From positions 8,505,024 through 8,569,023 of the forward strand of contig NC_037647.1 in the NCBI RefSeq assembly GCF_003254395.2: a stretch of DNA of 64,000 nucleotides, in the 5' to 3' direction. Source of the stretch: Apis mellifera. Lineage: Eukaryota > Arthropoda > Insecta > Hymenoptera > Apidae. Below are positions 58,500 to 64,000 of the stretch, in pieces. The first letter of the stretch is position 1, and each line of letters begins with the position of its first letter. The position numbers were made by a program, and so were the translations under genes. Below the pieces are notes generated by a model that worked only from the letters and a program-made list of their open reading frames with translations, was not told the DNA's origin and did not search any database.

Positions 58500-60627
58500 T
58501 ACTGATTGAATTGGAAAATTAAATATAAAAATAAAAAAATTTAACATTGTCAATTTGCTAAATTTACTTGTTTCGTTTCAATGTTTTCTTTGATTTATAT
58601 AATATGTTAAATCTGTTAAATCTTTCTCCTATATTTCAATTCTTTTTGAATTTTTTAATTTTAAGGTTAAAGATACTTTTTCTATCTTTCAAACTTATGT
58701 TATTTTATAAATAATTAACTCTTATTATATATTATATTCATTTTTTATGTTTTATTCATTATTTATATATAACAATGTTAAATTCCTTTTTTCATATGCT
58801 ACAGATTTATTACATTTAATTAATTATATCAATTATGTTGCAACATATAAAAAAGTATAAAATGTTGCAATATATATAACTAATGAATAAATATAAAAAC
58901 ACAAAAAGAGAAAATAAAATAAAAGTTAACTACTATAAAATAAAAAAGTATTGAAACATAAAAATTTAATCTCAAAGTTGAAAAAAATCTAAATCTAATA
59001 ATCTAAAAAAGAACAAAGAAACAATTTAACTTTAACCAATTGAATTTGAAATATATATATATTTAATAACATTAAAAATTTAACAACATAACACAAATTT
59101 GTTAAACTTAGTTGTTTTGTTTAAATATCTTTCATGATTTAGTTTTACTAATGTTAGATTTTATATTTTTATTATTTTTGTTAAATCCTTCTTTTATATT
59201 ATATTTACTTCAGATTTTTTTAACTTTGAGATTAAATTCTTCTCCTATCTTTCAATTTCACTTATAGTATATCTTCTTTTTTTATTAATTTTGTATCATG
59301 TAACCATGTTGAACATTCCAACTTTTATATATTGCACATTTGTTAGATTCAATTTATTATGCAATTTATATGTTGCAACATATAAAAAAGAACAAAATGT
59401 TGCAATATATATAAGTACTGAACAAATATAAGAACATAAAAAGAGAATGTAACAAAAAGGTTAACTATTACAAAATAAAAATGAATTGAAACTTCAGAAA
59501 AGAATTTAATCTCAACAAACAATTTAATCTTAAAATCTTAAAAAATTTAATCTTAAAAAAATTTAATCTTAAAAAACAAGTTAAATCTAAAAAACCTTAA
59601 AAAATTCAAAAATGAATTTAACATAAATTAATTGTTAATTGTCAATTGAACTAGAAAAAGTTAGATTAAAAAGAGAATTTATCATTCTAAATTTGTTGAA
59701 TTTAAATTCTTTTATGTAATTGTTTTCCTGATTTAGATAATATTTCTACTAAATCCTCCTTTTATATTATCCCTTCTTTCTAATTTTCTAATTTTTTTAA
59801 TTTTCAGATTAAATTCCTATTTTATCCTTCAGATTTTTTTTTTTACTTTACAATAATTAACTTTTATATTCTCTTTTTATGTTTTATTCATTATTTATGA
59901 TAATATCACAATGTTAAATTTCTTTTTTTATATGCTGCTGCTTTATTACATTCAATTAATTATGTTGCAAAATATAAAAAAGAACAAAATGTTGCAATAT
60001 ATATATAAGTAATGGACAAATATAAGAAGAAAATGTAACAAAAATGTTACAACTAGGTTATAAAAGGTTAAAACTATTACAAAATAAAAATGAATTGAAA
60101 CTTAGGAAAAGAATTTAATGCCAAAGTTAAAAAAAATTTAAACCTAAAAATCTAAATGAACTTGAATGATGAAAGGAAACCTTAGTGTATATTAAATTTT
60201 AAAAAAATTTACATAAAAAAATATTAACATTCTCAATTTGTTAAATTTAGATGTTTTATTTAAATGTCTTTCTTGATTTATATAATATTTCTCTTAAATC
60301 CCTGTTTTTTATTTCAATTCTTTTAGACATTTTTTAATAGTGAGGCTCTTTAAAATTTTTTCTTTATTAATATTTTAATTGTCTCTTACTTCATGATATA
60401 TATTAACTTTTACATTACACTTTCATTTAATGTTTTTAATTCATATCTCATTAATTCATTATTTATGTATTACAATGTAAAATATTGTATTATGTATGTA
60501 TATAAATTTATAAATTAATATTTATAAAATTAATATTTATGTATTATGTAAAATACTTTTCTTATATGTTGTAGCATTCTAAGATTTAATTAATTGTTAT
60601 GCTGCAATATATGAAAGAATTTATTAT

Positions 60628-60658
<31 letters not shown>

Positions 60659-61450
60659 GTAAATAATGAATAAATATAAAAACATAAAAAGAGAATATAA
60701 CATAATATAACAAAAATCTAAAACATCAAAAAAAAAAGCAAATTTTATTGTTTTGTTTAAATGTTTCCTTTAATTTAAATAATATTTCTATTAAAATATT
60801 TCCTTCTTTCATATTTCAGTATTTTTAGACTTTTCTTAACTTTTAAATTAAATTACTCTCAAATGTTTCAATTTTTTTTTTATTTTATGATAATAAACTT
60901 TTACTATATTCTCTTTTTATGTTTTATTTCATTATTTATGTATTATATATATAATATTAAATTCTTTTCTTATATGTTGCAGCATTGTAAGATTTAGTTA
61001 ATTGTTATGTTACAACATATAAAAGAATTTATTGTTACATTATAACAAATAAATATAAATATAAATATAAGAGGAAAATGTAACATAAAAGTTAACTATT
61101 CTACAGTAAAAGAAGGATTGAAACATAACTAAAAAATATAATTTCAAAGTCAAGAAAAAAATCTATATCTAAAAATCTAAAACATCAAAAAAAGAAAACA
61201 AATTTTGTTGTTTTATTAAAATGTTTTCTTTAATTTAGATAATATTTCTGTTAAAATATTTCCTTCTCTCATATTTCAGTATTTTTAGACTTTTTTAACT
61301 TTGAGGTTAATTTCCTCTCAAATGTCCTCTCAATTTTTTTTCTACTTTATGATAATAAACTTTATTCTTAAACATTATATTTTCCTTTTATGTTTTAATT
61401 CATTTAGTTTTTTTAATTTTCAGATTAAATTTTCCTTCTCTCTTTCAGTC
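58500..61450. repeat. AT-rich array of palindromic units (unit B)
   Basis: TTTAACTTTGAG or variants in inverse orientation recur near 58.67, 59.22, 59.80, 60.34, 60.85 and 61.30 kb, alternating with the direct arm (near 58.97, 59.5, 60.11 and 61.14 kb). The repeating TTGCAACAT/ATGTTGCAA segments sit between arms. The array is longer than in unit A and would fold into long hairpins if transcribed. Confidence 0.75.
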
Positions 61451-62363
61451 TTGCTTTATTTTATAACAATTATTTTTTGAAAAGGATATTAATTGAAAAA
61501 GAATGTATTAATAAAAAAAGAAAATAAAATAAAATCTTTACATAATAATTAAGAAATCTATCAAAACTGCAATACACAAAATAAAATTCATTTTATTTAA
61601 TAATAATTTATTTCTATAAAATATTTTATTTTTAGGTTTTATTCATTATTAATATTTTACAATATTAATTTGTATTTCAACATGTTGAAATATATAAAAT
61701 AATTTAATGTAATATATGAAATTATCTTATAACATATAAATTATAAATGAATATACAAACATGAGAAAAGAATATTTGTTAAGAAATACTATTCTACATT
61801 TAAAAATATAAGATATATTTAATGAACAATAATTTTCGAAAAGCGATAATAAGCCAAAAACTATGCATACCTTTAGTTTACTCTAACATATGATTAATTT
61901 TAATTATTTTAATTATTTATCAGTGGAAAGATAAAGATATTAATAAAATAAAATTAGTAATTATGAGATTTGTTATATCATTTGTTATATTATATTTATT
62001 ATGGTAACAAATTATACGGTAAATAATAAATAAATTACAATAAAAGTTTAAAATTTATTAAACTATTGATCATATAAATCTATTCGTGCTTGTTTTATAA
62101 TTATTTTTCGCATAAAATAATAAGAAGAAATTTTTAACATAATTTTAAATCGAAAATTGATATTATGAAATACAAAATTTTACCGTATTTCGAAAAAATA
62201 TACTTTAATTATTATATGTAATATTCTAAAATGTTATTAAGTTCATAAATTAACAATAAAAATGTAAAAATTGATAAATCGTTGATTAATATATTCGAAA
62301 AGTCTATTTTGATATAATCGGAAAAGGTCGTATATTATCGTTCGATTTCGGCTCACGCGCTTG

Positions 62364-62371
62364 TATAAATA
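62364..62371 (+). promoter_or_regulatory. TATA box of the inverted third copy
   Basis: TATAAATA followed by GGGG, in a short CG-containing patch inside very AT-rich DNA. A TCATTT initiator puts the start near 62397, 33 bases downstream. Confidence 0.6.
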
Positions 62372-62953
62372 GGGGACAGGACGGGTGAGAGTAATCATTT
62401 CCTATCGAACTCGCGTCGCGTTAACATCGAAATCATAACATAACTTTAACTGAAATTTAATTAAGAATAATTTAGAATAATTTTTTATTATTTATTCTTA
62501 TATTTATTATATATACATTTTTCCCTTTTTGCTTTTACTTTTTATTTTATTTAATTTTTAATTTTTAATTTACATTAACTTTACATTTTTCAATTGATTT
62601 AATTTTTTATTTAATTTTTAATTTAATTTTTAATTTTTATTTTATTTTTAATTTAGTTTATCATTCGATTTCTATTTCAAATATTTGCTTTTTAATTTTT
62701 TTTAATTTCATTTAATTTAATTTTACTTTCAATTCACTTTAAAATTTTCAATTTTAATTTTTTAATAAATTTTATTTTAGTTTTGGTTAAAATTTTTAAT
62801 TTGGTTTAATTTTCAATCTTTAATTTTTATTTCAAAATTTTAATTTGATTTATATTTTAATTTGTAATTTTCTTTTAATTTTATATTTAACATTTAATTT
62901 GTTTTAATATTTAATTTACATTGTCAGAGTTTATATAATAAATATAATTATAT

Positions 62954-62990
62954 GGGTCTCAATGTAGTCACCTCCTCGTTGGTGAGACCC
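62954..62990 (+). other. Hairpin over the first splice donor (third copy)
   Basis: GGGTCTCA (62954-62961) pairs with TGAGACCC (62983-62990); the second arm includes the GT of the donor GTGAGA. The same design occurs on the minus strand at 50652-50688. Confidence 0.6.
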
Positions 62991-62995
62991 GGTAA

Positions 62996-63107
62996 TTGGC
63001 ATCGGTTTTCATTTTATATTATTTAATTGAAATTATTAGAAATATTACATTAAAAATGTTGCATTAAAATTATATTAAAATGATTAGTTTTTGAAAACTG
63101 ATGCCAA
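62996..63107 (+). other. 15-bp inverted repeat in the first intron (third copy)
   Basis: TTGGCATCGGTTTTC (62996-63010) pairs with GAAAACTGATGCCAA (63093-63107). The only non-Watson-Crick pair is G.U in plus-strand RNA and would be A.C on the other strand, in agreement with plus-strand transcription. Confidence 0.6.
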
Positions 63108-63612
63108 GCTAAGAACTACACTAGTTTTAAGTTTAAGTTTAATTTGTTATTGTATATTTAACTTGTAAATTTTGATTATTTTGCAAGAAATTTCGAATAT
63201 TTATAATTCGCGACATAATTTATTATAATCTATTTGATTACAATTTAAATTTTGATAGCGAACAATTATAACGTAATTTTTCCAAATTATTCAAATTTTC
63301 CAAATTTTTTCAAATTCATAAACATTTTTGAATTTTAAAAAGAATCTTACAACTCATAGCAGTATTTTCTTAAACAAATGTTTGAAAGGAAAAAAAAGGA
63401 AAAATATCAAAGAATATTTTACTTTTTTTTCCACCCCATCCCTCCCTATTATACATTTATTTTCAGTAAATTTTGTATGGGCGCGCGGTCAGTAGAGTCA
63501 GTGTTTGCTTTCGTAAAAGTTTTTTTAAATTCTTTAAAGAATAACGCGAAATTAGAATCAGTGTTTGTTCGCCGAATATAATTTTTAACCGGTCGCGTTA
63601 AAATACGTTTAG

Positions 63613-63662
63613 AGTCAGTGCTTCTCTCAAGAAAATAAGGCGGTCATCCATCACGCGAAGAG
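63613..63662 (+). other. Exon 3 relative (third copy)
   Basis: It follows CGTTTAG and ends at GCGAAGAG|GTAATT. It is 50 nt and the reverse-orientation match of the exon at 55150-55204 (TCTCAAGAAAATAAGGCGG, ATCCATCACGCG). Confidence 0.6.
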
Positions 63663-63897
63663 GTAATTATCTTTCATTTTTATAAATTCTTATTTTTTTT
63701 TATCAGAGTTTTAATTTTTATTTTTATTAAAGTACATTAGAATTTTAATTTTTACTTTATTTAATTAATATTACTTTAGTAGAGTTTCATCTTTTTTTAA
63801 TTCATTAGATTTTTAATTTTTAAATTAATAATTAGAATTCAATTTTTAATAATCTGGATTATGTTTTAAATTATGTTGTTTCGTTTTTTGTTACAGA

Positions 63898-64000
63898 TTT
63901 TGGAACATCCTCCTGCCAATATTCTTCGCATCTAAGTTTATTTTGTAATAGTTACCTTTTTTTGTTAATTTCTCTTTTTATTTCTGTATATTTGTCAGTA
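63898..64000 (+). other. Exon 4 relative (third copy, 3' limit unknown)
   Basis: It follows GTTTTTTGTTACAG. It shares TTCTTCGCATCTAA with exon 4 of copy A. The GTGAGT donor of the other copies is not present at the matching place, so the exon may read further. Confidence 0.4.

Larger units (their letters stand above)
50550..61450. repeat. Tandem duplication, unit B
   Basis: This is the second copy of the 11-kb unit. It has the better-kept version of the RNA gene (consensus donors for exon 3, strong motif array) and extra internal duplications at 55.15-56.5 kb. The right end is approximate because it dissolves into the palindromic AT array. Confidence 0.85.
62397..64000 (+). ncRNA. Inverted third relative of the RNA gene (partial, runs off the window)
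   Basis: After the TATA box a long AT-rich first exon could run to CTCGTTG|GTGAGACC (62981/62982). Then follow the AGTCAGTGTTTG and AATCAGTGTTTG elements (63496 and 63558), the exon 3 relative (63613-63662) with GAAGAG|GTAATT, and an exon 4 relative from 63898 after TTTGTTACAG. The order is the same as upstream to downstream in the minus-strand copies. No long frame is present. The rest of the gene lies beyond 64000. Confidence 0.55.

Noticed and set aside
38201..64000. DNA transposon or retrotransposon as the source of the repeats
   Set aside because: No transposase or reverse transcriptase frame, terminal repeats or target-site duplications were found; the repeated parts are exon-like and promoter-like.
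1..64000. Telomeric TTAGG arrays, tRNA and rRNA genes
   Set aside because: None was found while reading the window. I could not run a covariance-model search, so an unusual tRNA could be missed.

Overview
The window looks like nuclear DNA of an insect, most probably a bee or another aculeate hymenopteran. This is an inference from base composition and style, not from a recognised marker gene. The left 38 kb is moderately GC-rich and CpG-rich, full of (GA)n/(TC)n microsatellites. The right 26 kb is very AT-rich. The switch is sharp, near 38.2 kb. There are no bacterial operons, ribosome binding sites, tRNA or rRNA genes, CRISPR arrays or recognisable transposon proteins, and most long open frames are chance frames.

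Left part (1-38 kb): the best protein gene is on the minus strand. A first coding exon (11301-11041, acidic N terminus) and a terminal coding exon (7989-7531, cysteine-rich and probably zinc-binding, followed by AATAAA) join in phase across a 3.05 kb intron to give about 239 residues. I do not recognise the family. Weaker candidate exons are at 22397-22342 and 17453-17389 on the minus strand (phase-compatible with each other), 20792-20944 (+), 24608-24237 (-) and 27062-27125 (+). The rest reads as intron or intergenic DNA with microsatellites.

Right part (38-64 kb): this is the interesting part. About 11 kb is tandemly duplicated (unit A about 39.5-50.5 kb, unit B about 50.55-61.5 kb). Each unit carries a minus-strand gene that can be modelled with seven exons bounded by conserved splice sites (A: 47105 to about 41.1 kb; B: 57799 to about 52.1 kb). 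Exon lengths differ between copies by numbers not divisible by three and no reading frame is kept across the exons, so the product is probably a long non-coding RNA. The copies share a TCAGTC initiator with TGCGCA boxes and CCAAT motifs, a 55-nt exon (one copy in A, three in B), a 190-nt intron with two hairpins, an exon whose ends pair with each other, a TTAGTGTTGCG-type motif array, and 3' hairpins just after AATAAA. Several helices are kept by compensatory or G.U changes, and the G.U pairs work only in minus-strand RNA. A third, inverted relative starts on the plus strand at about 62.4 kb behind a TATA box and runs off the window end.

Between and beside these genes lie AT-rich arrays of 540-600 bp palindromic units (48.0-49.8 and 58.5-61.5 kb). 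The main candidate for an undescribed system is this duplicated, structured, multi-exon RNA gene cluster.
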